Notes: a model not told the origin generated them from the sequence alone. A DNA stretch of 64,000 nt from Rhizobium sp. BK313 (GCF_014193655.1 NZ_JACHZQ010000007.1:1-64000), one strand, 5' to 3'; shown: positions 1 to 9,484, numbered from the stretch's first letter. A program made the numbers and translations.

Positions 1-484
1 TCGCTTTCCCTCGCGATGGTATCCTCGTCCTCGCACCACAACCTCAAGGCTGAAGGGCGCTCGCTTTGCGATAATACAGTCCGGTGAACTGTTTTAAGCC
101 CGGAACGGTTCAAATCCTCCCCCCGAAACCAAGCTCTTCTAAACATCAATAGATCACCAAATGCCCGCAGCCAGCCGGCCGCGCTGCGTTCCAACGCCCC
201 AATCACCACCGCGGATCTACGCATCTGTCGATGCGGATACGAGTATGGGCAAGTGTGATAAATTTCGAAACGTTGCATGGATCAGTAACTGATCTCTCGC
301 CAAAGAATTGTATGCTCCACGACTACCTTTTCGCGCATATATTTGCTATTCTAATTTAGAAATAACAGTGATACCGTTCCATATCGGCCGCACGCAGCTT
401 TGATCCTATTCAATTTTTGATCCCATTATTTTGGCCGACAGGTTCCCGCGATAGGTACGAAAAGTTTTTCTTTGGGGGGAAACA
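1..484. other. Gene-free leader region
   Basis: No credible reading frame is seen. The only clear structure is a 15-base dyad, GATCAGT-a-ACTGATC, at 280-294, close to a TTTCGAAA palindrome at 263-270. Either could be a regulator site for the gene starting at 485, but nothing ties them to a known protein. A tRNA-like 3' end near 108-134 does not fold into a cloverleaf. Confidence 0.5.
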
Positions 485-1300
485 ATGGGGAAATCAGTGT
501 CTTTTCTGGCGGCCGTCCCGCGTGGAAGGCAATATCTCTTGCCGGCATATATTACGCTTTGCGCCTTGTTGTGTGTGCTTGGTCTTTTTGTCGGCGCCGC
601 TCATTCACAACAGCCCACCGATGCGCAACGCAATGCCATCAAGTCGGCCTGCCGTTCCGATTTCATGGCGCAATGTTCAGGCGTGACGCCGGGCGGCATC
701 GAAGCTTTGACCTGCCTGCAACAGCATAGCGCGACACTTTCTCCGGCCTGTCGAAACGCAGTATCGGCGGTGGACACGACCAAGCGGAAGTCCAGTGCCG
801 TTGCGCCCGCCGAGACGCCCGGAACGGCGCCGGCCCAATCTGGCGCAGCCGCCTCCGGTGGAACGCAGGCGCGTCAGCCGACACAGGCGCAGCGCAATGC
901 GGTCAAATCTGCCTGCCGTTCCGATTTCATGGCGCAGTGTTCGGGTGTGACGCCGGGTGGCTCTGAGGCGCTTACCTGTCTTCGCCAGCACAACGCAACC
1001 CTATCCCCATCCTGCCAGCAGGCAGTTGCGGCTCTGGGAGGGAGCGCTTCTGCGCCTGCGGCCGGGGGACAGACCCCGGGTGCGGGTGGTGCAGCGGCGG
1101 CGGTGCCAGGTGCGGGTGCCGCGATGCCGTCTTTCACGCCACGCGAAGAATTGATCATCCTGCGGCGGTCGTGCGGGCCGGATTTTCGCGCCTTCTGCCG
1201 TTCAGTGCCGCTCGGCGGAGGCCGGGGCATTGCCTGCCTGAGGGACAATCTGCAGCGGGTGTCTCCGTCATGCCAGAGGGTATTGACCAGCGGATTATAA
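485..1300 (+). CDS. Exported cysteine-rich repeat protein
   Basis: Protein of 271 residues with an N-terminal hydrophobic signal segment (about residues 18-40, ending in AHSQ), so probably periplasmic or secreted. It holds three copies of a module with cysteines spaced C-x7-C-x12-C-x11-C, each ending in a CL...LSPxC pattern. The modules are joined by Ala/Gly/Pro-rich linkers. The pattern resembles the 'cysteine rich repeat' family best known from the eukaryotic Golgi protein GLG1 and also present in some alphaproteobacteria. Modules one and two are nearly identical in DNA as well as protein, which suggests recent duplication; the third is diverged. A G-rich ribosome site (GGGGGGAAAC) precedes the ATG. 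The function is unknown; disulfide-stabilised binding is a reasonable guess. Confidence 0.75.
   Translation: MGKSVSFLAAVPRGRQYLLPAYITLCALLCVLGLFVGAAHSQQPTDAQRNAIKSACRSDFMAQCSGVTPGGIEALTCLQQHSATLSPACRNAVSAVDTTKRKSSAVAPAETPGTAPAQSGAAASGGTQARQPTQAQRNAVKSACRSDFMAQCSGVTPGGSEALTCLRQHNATLSPSCQQAVAALGGSASAPAAGGQTPGAGGAAAAVPGAGAAMPSFTPREELIILRRSCGPDFRAFCRSVPLGGGRGIACLRDNLQRVSPSCQRVLTSGL
611..961 (+). repeat. Internal direct repeat encoding Cys-rich modules
   Basis: Bases 611-697 and 875-961 are about 87-base near-identical direct repeats, 264 bases apart, differing mostly at third codon positions. They encode the core of modules one and two of the Cys-rich protein. Confidence 0.75.
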
Positions 1301-1524
1301 GGTCAAGTGCGGGGAACCTCGGTTTCTTTCTGGGCGAAGGGGCGGGCGGCGAATATTTCTTGAGAAAATAGTTCTGTCGGCCGATAGCGAACCAGCCTCC
1401 CTCTGTGGTCTGCAGGCATCATCCGAAACTGACATTTCATGCGAGTTTGAGCGATACAGGCCTGCCGAAGCAGGCAGGTTGCATATTCGATGGATCAACG
1501 ACGACCGGAACGAAAGGCATTGCA

Positions 1525-2313
1525 ATGTCATCCATTTCCTACGTTCAGAAATTCAACCGATTGCTGATTTACGGCTCCATCGGCCTATGCTTCATCCTGC
1601 CTAGGGCGGCATGGGCGGATGATGCGACGCATCTTCTGAAAACAATGTCCGACTATCTCGCGGCGCAGAAGACAATGTCGTTTCGCTATCAGTCCTCGCT
1701 GGAGGCTGTGACACCGGATTTTGAGAAGCTTCAGTTCGTCAGCTCCGGTACTGCCAGTCTTGAGCGTCCCGACAAGCTCAGGATCACCCGGACGGGCGGG
1801 TTCGCCGATGTCGATGTGAGCTTCGACGGTTCGACCCTGACCGTGCACGGCAAAAATCTCGACGCCTATGCCAAGATCGATGCCAAGGGGTCTGTGGACG
1901 ATTTGCTTGGCCGACTGATGGACGCCGGTGTCGAAGCGCCGGGCGCCGACCTGCTGTCGTCGGATGTTTTCGATCTGCTAATGTCGGACGTGACTGTCGC
2001 CAAGCATGTATCCAGTGCTTTCGTCGACGGCGTAGAATGCGAATATCTGACGTTCCGCACGCCTGAAATCGACTGGCAGATCTGGATACAGGCCGGGCCG
2101 AAACCAATACCGCGGCGCTACGTCATCACCAGCAAGCATGTCGGCCAGGCGCCGCAATACACGCTGGAGATCAACGATTTCAAGAGCGGACCGGAAGTCG
2201 CCGCCGTTTCCTACAATATCGAGATTCCAACCAGCGCGAAAAAGGTCGATCTCAGCGAACTCCAGTCGCTGGATGAGCTTCCCGCGCCTGCCGATACGGG
2301 AGAAGGCAAATGA
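1525..2313 (+). CDS. DUF2092 family exported protein
   Basis: Protein of 262 residues starting MSSISYVQKF, with a signal-like segment ending near PRAAWADD. The ATG at 1525 is preferred over an upstream in-frame start at 1405 because of the AAAGG eight bases before it and the well-placed signal peptide. The mature part has features of DUF2092 periplasmic proteins: an early segment on a chain tested for TxxF substrates (FRYQSSLEAVTPDFEKLQFVS), a LERPDKLRI motif, and a C-terminal YTLEINDFK strand. This fold is related to lipoprotein-carrier (LolA/LolB-like) half-barrels, so lipid or hydrophobic ligand binding is possible but unproven. The stop codon overlaps the next ATG (ATGA), so the pair is likely translated together. 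Confidence 0.75.
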   Translation: MSSISYVQKFNRLLIYGSIGLCFILPRAAWADDATHLLKTMSDYLAAQKTMSFRYQSSLEAVTPDFEKLQFVSSGTASLERPDKLRITRTGGFADVDVSFDGSTLTVHGKNLDAYAKIDAKGSVDDLLGRLMDAGVEAPGADLLSSDVFDLLMSDVTVAKHVSSAFVDGVECEYLTFRTPEIDWQIWIQAGPKPIPRRYVITSKHVGQAPQYTLEINDFKSGPEVAAVSYNIEIPTSAKKVDLSELQSLDELPAPADTGEGK

Positions 2314-2639
2314 GACATCCCAGATTATTGCTTGCTGCAGGATTGGTCGGCGCTTTCCTTTTCGCCGATGTCAATATCGAGCCGGGCGGATCGATACCGC
2401 TGTCGATAAATTTCGGCACACCGGCAGGCGCCGTCATCGGCCGGCCCTTGACCCCGCTGTCCTATGCGGGCGTTGCCCGCAGGACCACGCGCCGCGTTGT
2501 CGCGGGAACGACGGCTGCCATCGCTGTTTTGCCGGCGGGCTGCGTCTATGGGGCCTATTATGGCGGTTATTACTATCGCTGCGGATCCGGCTACTATGTC
2601 AGGAGCGGCGGTGGCTATGTTCGGGTCGTCGTGCCATAG
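2310..2639 (+). CDS. Small Gly/Tyr-rich exported protein
   Basis: Protein of 109 residues with a short N-terminal hydrophobic segment (RLLLAAGLVGAFLFA) and a second hydrophobic stretch near residue 70. The tail is rich in Gly and Tyr (GAYYGGYYYRCGSGYYV). It overlaps the DUF2092 gene by four bases. Such tails are typical of small cell-surface or outer-membrane-associated proteins in Rhizobiales. No enzymatic motif is seen. It probably works with the DUF2092 protein, judged only from the overlap. Confidence 0.6.
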   Translation: MRHPRLLLAAGLVGAFLFADVNIEPGGSIPLSINFGTPAGAVIGRPLTPLSYAGVARRTTRRVVAGTTAAIAVLPAGCVYGAYYGGYYYRCGSGYYVRSGGGYVRVVVP

Positions 2640-2732
2640 GTCGGGTCGCGACCATCGAATGATCGTTTGCGGGGCGAAGGAGTGGGTCCCATTGGGCGCG
2701 TGGCGCCTGCGTGGAGATTACTTTCCGTGCCC

Positions 2733-5700
2733 TCAATCCGCAGCTTGCGAAACCGGCTGTGGGGCGGTGCGGCGTTTTCTGTATTCCTCGATGCGTTGCA
2801 ACACGACGTAGAATGAAGGAACGAAGAGCACGGCAAGGCAGGTCGAGGCGATCATGCCGCTGAAGACCGATATGCCGATCGACTTGCGGGCGGAAGCGCC
2901 GGCTCCGGTCGCGAGCACAAGCGGCAGCACACCGAGGATAAAGGCAAAGGAAGTCATCAGGATAGGCCTGAAGCGCAAGCGCGCCGCCTCGACCGCCGCC
3001 TCGATAATGGCCATACCTTGCTCGCGTTTCTCCCGTGCATATTCGACGATGAGAATGGCGTTTTTCGAGGCGAGCGCGATCAGCAGGATGAGGCCGATCT
3101 GGGTATAGAGATTGTTCGCGACACCGGCAGCGCTCAGTGCGCCCACCGTTCCGAGCAGTGCGAGCGGCACGGCCAGCAGCACGGCTAACGGCAGAATCCA
3201 GCTCTCATATTGGCCGGCGAGCACGAAATAGACGAGAAGCATGGCGAGGGCAAAGACGAAATAGATCTGCCCGCCGACAGCCTTTTCCTGATAGGACAAA
3301 GCCGTCCATTCGAAGCTCGATCCGGGCGATAGCGTGCGGTCGGCTATCTGCTCCATGACATCAAGCGCCTGCCCGGAACTGAAGCCACTGGCGGCCCCGC
3401 CGACGATCGTCGCGGTCGGATAAAGGTTATAGAGGCTGATGAGGGACGGCCCCTGGATGCTGGTAACATCTATCACCGTGCCGAGCGGCACCAAGGTGCC
3501 GTCGCCGGCCTTGACCTTCAGGTTGCGGATGTCGTCGGGACGCACGCGAAAATCGGGAGACGCCTGCACATAGACCTGGAAGATTCGTCCGAATTTGTTG
3601 AATTGCGTTACGTAGCTCGATCCCACGTAAGCCGAGAGTGTCGAGAAAACCTGCCCAACCGTAATGCCGAGCATCTCCGCCTTGATGCGATCAACGGAGA
3701 CATAGAGTTGCGGGACGTCGGCCCGGAAAGATGTGCTCAGCCTTTGCAGCGACGATTGTGCGTTACCGTTTTTGACGATGGTATCGGCCAGGCCCTGCAG
3801 CAGCGGATAGTCGAAATTCCCGCTCCGGATCTCGACCTGCATAGTGAAACCATTGGCATTGCCGATGCCCTGGATCGGCGGCGGCACGACCACCAGCGTC
3901 TTTGCCGCCAATATATCCCGCAGCGCGCCGTTCAAATGCTCGTAGATCGATAGCAGGTCCTGCCCCTTTTCCTTGCCGCGGATATCCCAATCCTTGAGCA
4001 CGACATAGGCGACGCCGGCATTCTGCAAGCTTGCGCTGTTGTCGAGGATGGAGATGCCGCTAATGGTCAGAACCTGGTCGACGCCGGGCGTCTGTTGCGC
4101 AATCTTGCCGACCTGTTCCATGACCGCGTCGGTACGTTCCTTGGAAGCACCGTCGGGAAGCTGTGCGCTTATCAGCACGTAACCTTGATCCTCGACCGGC
4201 AGAAAGGCAGTCGGCAGGCGCGTGAGTCCCCACACGGCGACAGCGATCAACGCCAGAGCAACGAGAACGGCAATGCCGCTACGGTGAACCATGCCGCCGA
4301 TAAGCCTGACATAACCACGTTCCGCCCGATCGTAGACCTTGTTGAAGCCGCGATAGAAAAAGTTGCGTCTCTCAGGCGGCACCGGCGGGCGCAGCCAGAG
4401 TGCGCATTGCGTCGGCTTGAGCGTCATTGCGTTGATGGCGCTGATCAGTGCGGTGGCGGCGATGACCAGTGCGAACTGCTTGTAGAGCTGTCCCGTCAGG
4501 CCCGGAAGGAAGGCCGCGGGAATGAACACAGCCATCAGGACGAGCGTGATGCCGATAACGGGGCCGAATAGCTCGTCCATCGCTTTCTCGGCCGCCTGTT
4601 TGCCGGGCATTCCTTCCTCAATGTGACGTGAGACACCCTCGACGATGACGATGGCGTCGTCGACGACGATACCGATGGCAAGAACGATCGCGAACAGCGT
4701 CGAGAGGTTGACGGTGAAACCGAGTGCCGCCATCGCTGCGAATGCGCCGATGATCGTGACCGGTACGGTGGTCGCCGGGACCAGCATTGCGCGCCAGTCC
4801 TGAAGAAAGACGAGAATGACGACAAGCACGAGGAGGCCGGCCTCCACCAGCGTTATGTAGACCTCGTTGATAGAAGCCGTCACGAACTTGGTGGTGTTAA
4901 ACGGGACTTCGTAGGTGAGGCCCGGCGGAAAGCTTTTGGAAAGCACCGCCATTCTCGCGGCGACATCCTTCGCAACTGTGATGGCGTTTGCTTCCGGCAA
5001 TTGGAAAATGCCGATACCGGCTGCAGGCCGCCCGTTCTGCATGAAGGATTGACTGTAGGTCTGGGCGCCGAGTTCGACGCGACCGATGTCGCGAATACGC
5101 GTGATGCGTCCGCCATTCTGCTGGTCGACCTTGACGATAATATTCTCAAAGTCGACCGCGTCGTCGAGCCGTCCGCTGACGTTGAGCGTGTACTGAAAAT
5201 TCTGACCGGGCGGCACGGGTGGTATGCCCACCTGGCCTGCCGTCACCTCTTGGCTCTGTTCCTGCACGACGTTGATAACATCTTGCGGCGTCAGGCCACG
5301 CGCCTGCAGGAGGTCAGGATCCATCCAGATGCGCATGGCATATTGGCCCGCACCGAATACCGACACATTGCCAACGCCCGGCAGGCGAGCCAATTCGTTC
5401 TGCAGATTGATGACGGCGAAGTTGGACAGGAAAAGGCTGTCATATCGGCTGTCCGGTGAGGTCAGGCTGACGAATTCCAGAATCGACGTCGATTTCTTTT
5501 GTGTCGTGACGCCCTGAAGCTGGACGGCATCCGGCAGCGAGGACATGGCTATGGCGACACGGTTCTGCACAAGGACCTGCGCCTGATCGGGATTGGTGCC
5601 GATCGCAAAGGTAACTGTCAGGGAGTAGGTTCCGTCGCTGGCGCTCGTCGACTGCATATAGAGCATGTTCTGCACACCGTTGACCTGCTGTTCGATCGGC

Positions 5701-5891
5701 AGGGCAACGGTATCGATGAGGGTTTTTGCGCTCGCGCCGGGGTAACGTGTCGTCACCTGTACCGTCGGCGGAACAACGTTCGGATATTGCGCGACGGGTA
5801 ATTGGAAGAGCGCGACCGCGCCGATGAGGACGAAGACAAGCGCCAGAACATTCGCGAGCACCGGCCGCTCGATGAAGAAGCGTGAAATCAT
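2733..5891 (-). CDS. RND multidrug efflux permease (HAE1 family)
   Basis: Inner-membrane proton/drug antiporter of 1052 residues, a normal length for the AcrB/MexB family. The start MISRFFIERPVLANVL is the classic family N-terminus, with GGAGG just upstream, and replaces a longer frame beginning at 5972. The proton-relay aspartates are present in TM4 (GIVVDDAIV, D411-D412), and the partner lysine is in TM10 (LASKNAILIVEYA, near residue 950). Two large periplasmic loops are in the usual places. It lies 40 bases downstream of its adaptor gene on the same strand. No outer-membrane channel gene is present nearby, so the pump probably borrows a TolC-type protein encoded elsewhere. The substrate is unknown. 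Confidence 0.95.
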   Translation of the reverse strand: MISRFFIERPVLANVLALVFVLIGAVALFQLPVAQYPNVVPPTVQVTTRYPGASAKTLIDTVALPIEQQVNGVQNMLYMQSTSASDGTYSLTVTFAIGTNPDQAQVLVQNRVAIAMSSLPDAVQLQGVTTQKKSTSILEFVSLTSPDSRYDSLFLSNFAVINLQNELARLPGVGNVSVFGAGQYAMRIWMDPDLLQARGLTPQDVINVVQEQSQEVTAGQVGIPPVPPGQNFQYTLNVSGRLDDAVDFENIIVKVDQQNGGRITRIRDIGRVELGAQTYSQSFMQNGRPAAGIGIFQLPEANAITVAKDVAARMAVLSKSFPPGLTYEVPFNTTKFVTASINEVYITLVEAGLLVLVVILVFLQDWRAMLVPATTVPVTIIGAFAAMAALGFTVNLSTLFAIVLAIGIVVDDAIVIVEGVSRHIEEGMPGKQAAEKAMDELFGPVIGITLVLMAVFIPAAFLPGLTGQLYKQFALVIAATALISAINAMTLKPTQCALWLRPPVPPERRNFFYRGFNKVYDRAERGYVRLIGGMVHRSGIAVLVALALIAVAVWGLTRLPTAFLPVEDQGYVLISAQLPDGASKERTDAVMEQVGKIAQQTPGVDQVLTISGISILDNSASLQNAGVAYVVLKDWDIRGKEKGQDLLSIYEHLNGALRDILAAKTLVVVPPPIQGIGNANGFTMQVEIRSGNFDYPLLQGLADTIVKNGNAQSSLQRLSTSFRADVPQLYVSVDRIKAEMLGITVGQVFSTLSAYVGSSYVTQFNKFGRIFQVYVQASPDFRVRPDDIRNLKVKAGDGTLVPLGTVIDVTSIQGPSLISLYNLYPTATIVGGAASGFSSGQALDVMEQIADRTLSPGSSFEWTALSYQEKAVGGQIYFVFALAMLLVYFVLAGQYESWILPLAVLLAVPLALLGTVGALSAAGVANNLYTQIGLILLIALASKNAILIVEYAREKREQGMAIIEAAVEAARLRFRPILMTSFAFILGVLPLVLATGAGASARKSIGISVFSGMIASTCLAVLFVPSFYVVLQRIEEYRKRRTAPQPVSQAAD

Positions 5892-5931
5892 GCTGTCCTC
5901 CTCGGATATTGGCGTGAAAACGGGAGCGAGT

Positions 5932-7194
5932 TCATGGTGTGTCAGACTTTGGTGTGCCGGGTTTAGGCGCATCTGACGTGGGTGCGGTGGCAGCGGGTGC
6001 GATATCGTTCGATGCGCTTGCCGTCGCGGCTGCGTCTAACGCGACTTTCTCCGGCGCAACCTTGCTGCCTGGGATGGCCTGCTGAATACCTTCCGTCACG
6101 ACCCAATCGCCGGCGTCAAGTCCGGATTCAATGACGCGCAGAGGACCTTCGCGCTGGCCGGTTTTCACTTGCTTCTGCTCGATGATTTCATCTTTCCCAA
6201 GCACCAGTACATAGTTGCCCAGCTGGTTGCTGCCGATTGCGTCGTCCCTCACCAACAGCGCCTTGTCTTCATGTCCGACCGGCACGCGCACACGCACAAA
6301 AAGACCTGGCAGAAGGGCGCGATTCTTGTTGTCGACAATGCCCCGCACCGACAGCGTGCCGCTTGCCGTATCGATCTGCGGCGCGGCGTAGTCGAGATGG
6401 CCCTTGAAGGGATAGCCGGTCTCGCCCTGCAGGCCGATCTCAAAGGGAATGGTCGGAAGGTCGGTTTGCCTGAACGTGTGCCCTTGCTTTGCCATATCCT
6501 GCTTGATCATCAGCACCTGTGGTTCGCTGACGCTGAAATTGACATAGAGCGGATCCATCTGGACGATAGTTGCGAGCGTGGTTGGGCCGGATACCCCGAC
6601 CAGGGCGCCCACATCGACGAGATGGGCAGTCACCGTGCCGTCGAACGGCGCCACTACCTTCGTATATCCGAGGTTGATCTTCGCAAGGTCGAGACTGGCC
6701 TGTGCGTTGAGGATGGTTGCGTTCGCCTGATCAAGCGTCGCCTTGGCACTGTCGACGGCCGTTTGTGTCGTGACCCTCTGCCTGCTGAGATTGAGCTGCC
6801 GCTGGTACTCCTGATCGGCGCCGACCTGCGATGCCTGCGCAGAGGCAAGTGTCGCTTGCGCCTGATCGACTTGCGCTTGGTATGTATCGCTCTGAATGCT
6901 GAAGAGCTGGGTGCCCTTCGTGACAGTCGTGCCGTCGCGATAGTCGATCGACTCGAGGAAGCCCTGAACGCGTGCCTCTATATCGACGGAATTGATTGCC
7001 GCAGTATTGCCGGTCAGCTCGAAATATCGGGTGACGGCCTGCTGCAGAGGAAGCGCTACACGCACCTTCGGCGGCGGTGGGGCGACGTAGGTGTTGTTGC
7101 TTCCGTCGCATGCCTGAAGAGAAATCGTGCAGAAAAGCACGACGCAAAATTGCAGACCTTGAGAAAATCCCCCACGCATTCCTGACGCCCCCAT
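5932..7194 (-). CDS. RND efflux periplasmic adaptor lipoprotein (MFP)
   Basis: Membrane-fusion protein of about 420 residues that links the RND pump to an outer-membrane channel. The N-terminus carries a lipoprotein signal ending in LQAC, so the mature protein should be anchored by lipid. The order is that of AcrA/MexA proteins: a lipoyl half (FLESIDYRDG), a coiled-coil hairpin rich in Gln/Ala (about residues 95-170), a second lipoyl half (VVAPFDGTV), then beta-barrel and membrane-proximal domains. The C-terminal tail is Ala/Pro/Asp-rich and low complexity. ATG codons at 7194 and 7179 are both possible starts; a longer reading to 7296 lacks a signal peptide. Gene order adaptor then pump is standard. 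Confidence 0.92.
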   Translation of the reverse strand: MGASGMRGGFSQGLQFCVVLFCTISLQACDGSNNTYVAPPPPKVRVALPLQQAVTRYFELTGNTAAINSVDIEARVQGFLESIDYRDGTTVTKGTQLFSIQSDTYQAQVDQAQATLASAQASQVGADQEYQRQLNLSRQRVTTQTAVDSAKATLDQANATILNAQASLDLAKINLGYTKVVAPFDGTVTAHLVDVGALVGVSGPTTLATIVQMDPLYVNFSVSEPQVLMIKQDMAKQGHTFRQTDLPTIPFEIGLQGETGYPFKGHLDYAAPQIDTASGTLSVRGIVDNKNRALLPGLFVRVRVPVGHEDKALLVRDDAIGSNQLGNYVLVLGKDEIIEQKQVKTGQREGPLRVIESGLDAGDWVVTEGIQQAIPGSKVAPEKVALDAAATASASNDIAPAATAPTSDAPKPGTPKSDTP

Positions 7195-7297
7195 AACTTG
7201 CGAGTTCCAGTCTTCATGCGTGCCTCGTCGACAACCAAGCGGTACCGATGGATCAAGGCATGTGGCAATATGAAGCGGCATTGCTAAAAATTGCAAT

Positions 7298-7325
7298 AGC
7301 CCGCGCCCTGCAATTAGCGTGGGCT
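7298..7325 (-). terminator. Possible intrinsic terminator after dedA
   Basis: Nine-pair stem AGCCCGCGC/GCGTGGGCT (two G-T pairs) with a 10-base loop, lying just past the end of the DedA gene when read on the minus strand. A T-run (AATTTTT) follows only after a few bases, so termination may be weak. It would separate the ChaA-DedA unit from the efflux operon. Confidence 0.45.
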
Positions 7326-7348
7326 GTATTGGCGGAGGCCAAACCTGA

Positions 7349-7906
7349 TTAGGCAGGCCTCCTTTTTCTGAACGTCATCATAGCAAGAAGCAGGACAATA
7401 ATAACACCGGCGGCAATCAGGACATGGTGATGGAGGGGGAGGTGGCCGAACGTCTGCTCGATACCCTGTCCGAACAGATAGCCTATTCCGGTGAAGAGCG
7501 ATCCCCAGACCAAGGCGGCCACGGCGTTGATCGAGACGAACTTTATCGCTGAAACGCCTGACATTCCGATGGCGACCGGACTGATGGTCCTCACGCCATA
7601 GATGAATCGGAACGCGAAGATGAAGCCGGTGGGATAGCGCTCCAGAAGATGCGTGACCCGTGCGAAAGCCGGCTTCTCGATGATTTTCTGGATGCGCGGG
7701 TAGTGTCGGGCATAGCGACCAGCGAAGAAGAGGGTTTGGTCCGCGATAAAGGAACCGGCGCAGGCGGCTGTCGCCGCGCTCCAATAGGTCATGAGGTGGC
7801 GATGCGAAAATACACCGCCGAGGATAACCATGGTTTCTCCCTCGACGGCTGCACCCAGGAAGATCGCCAGGAGGCCATATCTTGCGATCAGAAGCTCGAT
7901 GGTCAT
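7349..7906 (-). CDS. DedA family membrane protein
   Basis: Integral inner-membrane protein of 185 residues, in the DedA/SNARE-associated family linked to lipid-carrier recycling and envelope homeostasis. Visible family marks are the early acidic GAAVEGE segment (E in a re-entrant loop), AGSFIADQTLFFAGRY, and the basic FIFAFRFIYGVRT segment with conserved arginines. Four to five hydrophobic segments are present and the C-terminus is basic. The start MTIELLIARYG is chosen; an extension to 7981 overlaps the upstream gene and adds an un-family-like Cys-rich stretch. It follows the antiporter gene by 31 bases, so the two are likely co-transcribed. Confidence 0.88.
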   Translation of the reverse strand: MTIELLIARYGLLAIFLGAAVEGETMVILGGVFSHRHLMTYWSAATAACAGSFIADQTLFFAGRYARHYPRIQKIIEKPAFARVTHLLERYPTGFIFAFRFIYGVRTISPVAIGMSGVSAIKFVSINAVAALVWGSLFTGIGYLFGQGIEQTFGHLPLHHHVLIAAGVIIVLLLAMMTFRKRRPA

Positions 7907-7937
7907 TGTGGGTGGCTCCGGATCGAGGGCGTGACCT

Positions 7938-9068
7938 TTACCGCTGGAAAATGAGCAACACGTAAGCCAGGAATAGCACAAGGTGAACGGCGCCCTGCAT
8001 GAGATGGGTCCGGCCGCTGGCGAAAGTGATGATACTGACGGCCAGCGTCAGGATGAGCATCACGAGATCGCTGCCTTGAAGTCCCAGCGTAACGGGGTGT
8101 GCATAGATATAGCTGACGGCGAGCATAGCAGGGACGGTTATCCCGATCGTTGAGAGGACCGAACCCAGGAAGATATTGATTGAGCGCTGTAAGTGGTTGG
8201 CGCTGGCGGCGCGCACGGCACTGATGGCTTCCGGTGTGGCAACCAACACGGCCATGACGACACCGCCGAAGGCGACGGGCGCTTGCAATGTTTCGATGAA
8301 GTAGTCGATCGGCTTGGCGAGTTCTTCGACAAGGAACACCACCGGCCCCATATAGGCGAACAGCAGAATGGTATGAAGCCATATCGATCCGCGTACAGGG
8401 CGAGCGTCGTGCTTGACGGGCGGTTCGCTTTCGTCGGCGAAGAAATGGTGATGGCGACCGGCCTGAAGCATCAGGAATATACCGTAGAGGCCGATCGATA
8501 TGATTCCGAGCACCATCTGTCTTGGCGCGGAAGGGTGCGGGCCTCCGGAAGTATACAGGAAACTGGGCATAATCAGGCTCAGCGTTGCCAGCGGCACGAT
8601 AAGCCCGAGATAGGCATTGGCGCCCTGAAGGTTGTGCGACTGCTCCGGCCGGCGCCAGGCGCCGAACAGCAACGACAATCCCACCATGCCGTTGAGGATG
8701 ATCATAATCACCGCGAAAAGCGTATCGCGGGCAAGGGTAGGGTTGTTCGCGCCATGGATCATCACGGCGGAAATAGCCATCACCTCGATCGAGGTGATAG
8801 CAAGCGTCAGGATCAATGTGCCATATGGCTCCCCAAGTCGTTCCGCCAGATGATCGGCATGCCGGACAACGGAAAGCGCAGAGCCAAGTACGGCGGCAAA
8901 AAGCCCGAGAAAAATGAAAGCGAGCCAAACAGGGTTGGACAATTGTTGAAACAACGAATCTTCAAAGCCAAGGACCACCAGGCTGGTCAGAATGCTGATC
9001 GCCAGAAACCATTCCTTGCGTAGAAGACGGGTCAGTCCGAAGGGACGAAATACCAGTGTGTCCGTCAT
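7938..9068 (-). CDS. chaA: Calcium/proton antiporter, ChaA type
   Basis: Inner-membrane cation/proton exchanger of 376 residues in the CaCA superfamily, probably exporting Ca2+ (and Na+/K+ in ChaA relatives). The two alpha-repeats can be seen: the first around ERLGEPYGTLILTLAITSIEV and the second around GGVVMAVLVATPEAISAVRAA. Each holds the acidic residue expected for ion binding. A His-rich, acidic cytosolic loop (GRHHHFFADESEPPVKHD, near residue 215) sits between the halves, as in ChaA. About ten hydrophobic segments are present and the length matches the family. It leads a two-gene unit with the DedA gene. Confidence 0.9.
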   Translation of the reverse strand: MTDTLVFRPFGLTRLLRKEWFLAISILTSLVVLGFEDSLFQQLSNPVWLAFIFLGLFAAVLGSALSVVRHADHLAERLGEPYGTLILTLAITSIEVMAISAVMIHGANNPTLARDTLFAVIMIILNGMVGLSLLFGAWRRPEQSHNLQGANAYLGLIVPLATLSLIMPSFLYTSGGPHPSAPRQMVLGIISIGLYGIFLMLQAGRHHHFFADESEPPVKHDARPVRGSIWLHTILLFAYMGPVVFLVEELAKPIDYFIETLQAPVAFGGVVMAVLVATPEAISAVRAASANHLQRSINIFLGSVLSTIGITVPAMLAVSYIYAHPVTLGLQGSDLVMLILTLAVSIITFASGRTHLMQGAVHLVLFLAYVLLIFQR

Positions 9069-9286
9069 TGGGATGACGGCCGCCCAGTGAACTGTAGCTG
9101 CAAAGCGATAACCAATGCCATCATATCATCCCCCCGTTGCCGGACGCCCGCAAACCGTCTGAATCCATCGCTCCGAGTCCAAAATTCTACACGCGTTCGC
9201 TGCTTCCCGCGAGAGCAGCCTTTGCTCGTTCGATCGAGGCGTGTACCGGCAGAGCGGTCGCACAGATAGATCGTGCCTTTGACGTG

Positions 9287-9484
9287 CTACCTCGTGTTAG
9301 GTTGCGCAATCCGTCGAGGTAGCCACGAACCATCGTGCCGGACCAGCCAGGTTCCGCCTTTGTGGAAAAGTGGCCGGATCTCGGGATCGCGCAGTCCCTC
9401 GAACTTTTTTATAAGCCCGGCTATGGCCGTTGTCTTCTCCGCAAAAAGGGCGACGAGCGGTATATTGCCTGATCCCATAGCCAT
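9287..9484 (-). CDS. Possible small hypothetical protein
   Basis: A 65-residue reading frame (MAMGSGNIPLVALFAEK...) with balanced, protein-like composition and a basic C-terminus. No clear ribosome site precedes it and no family is recognised. It stands alone in a mostly non-coding stretch and could be spurious. Confidence 0.25.
   Translation of the reverse strand: MAMGSGNIPLVALFAEKTTAIAGLIKKFEGLRDPEIRPLFHKGGTWLVRHDGSWLPRRIAQPNTR

Noticed and set aside
108..134. tRNA-like 3' end (GGTTCAAATCC ... ACCA)
   Set aside because: Only two of five T-stem pairs form, and no matching acceptor, D or anticodon arm exists upstream. It could be chance or a decayed remnant.
6169..7185. 338-residue frame antisense to the RND adaptor
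   Set aside because: A shadow frame: the opposite strand has a complete lipoprotein adaptor with all expected domains, and high GC at third positions keeps antisense frames open.
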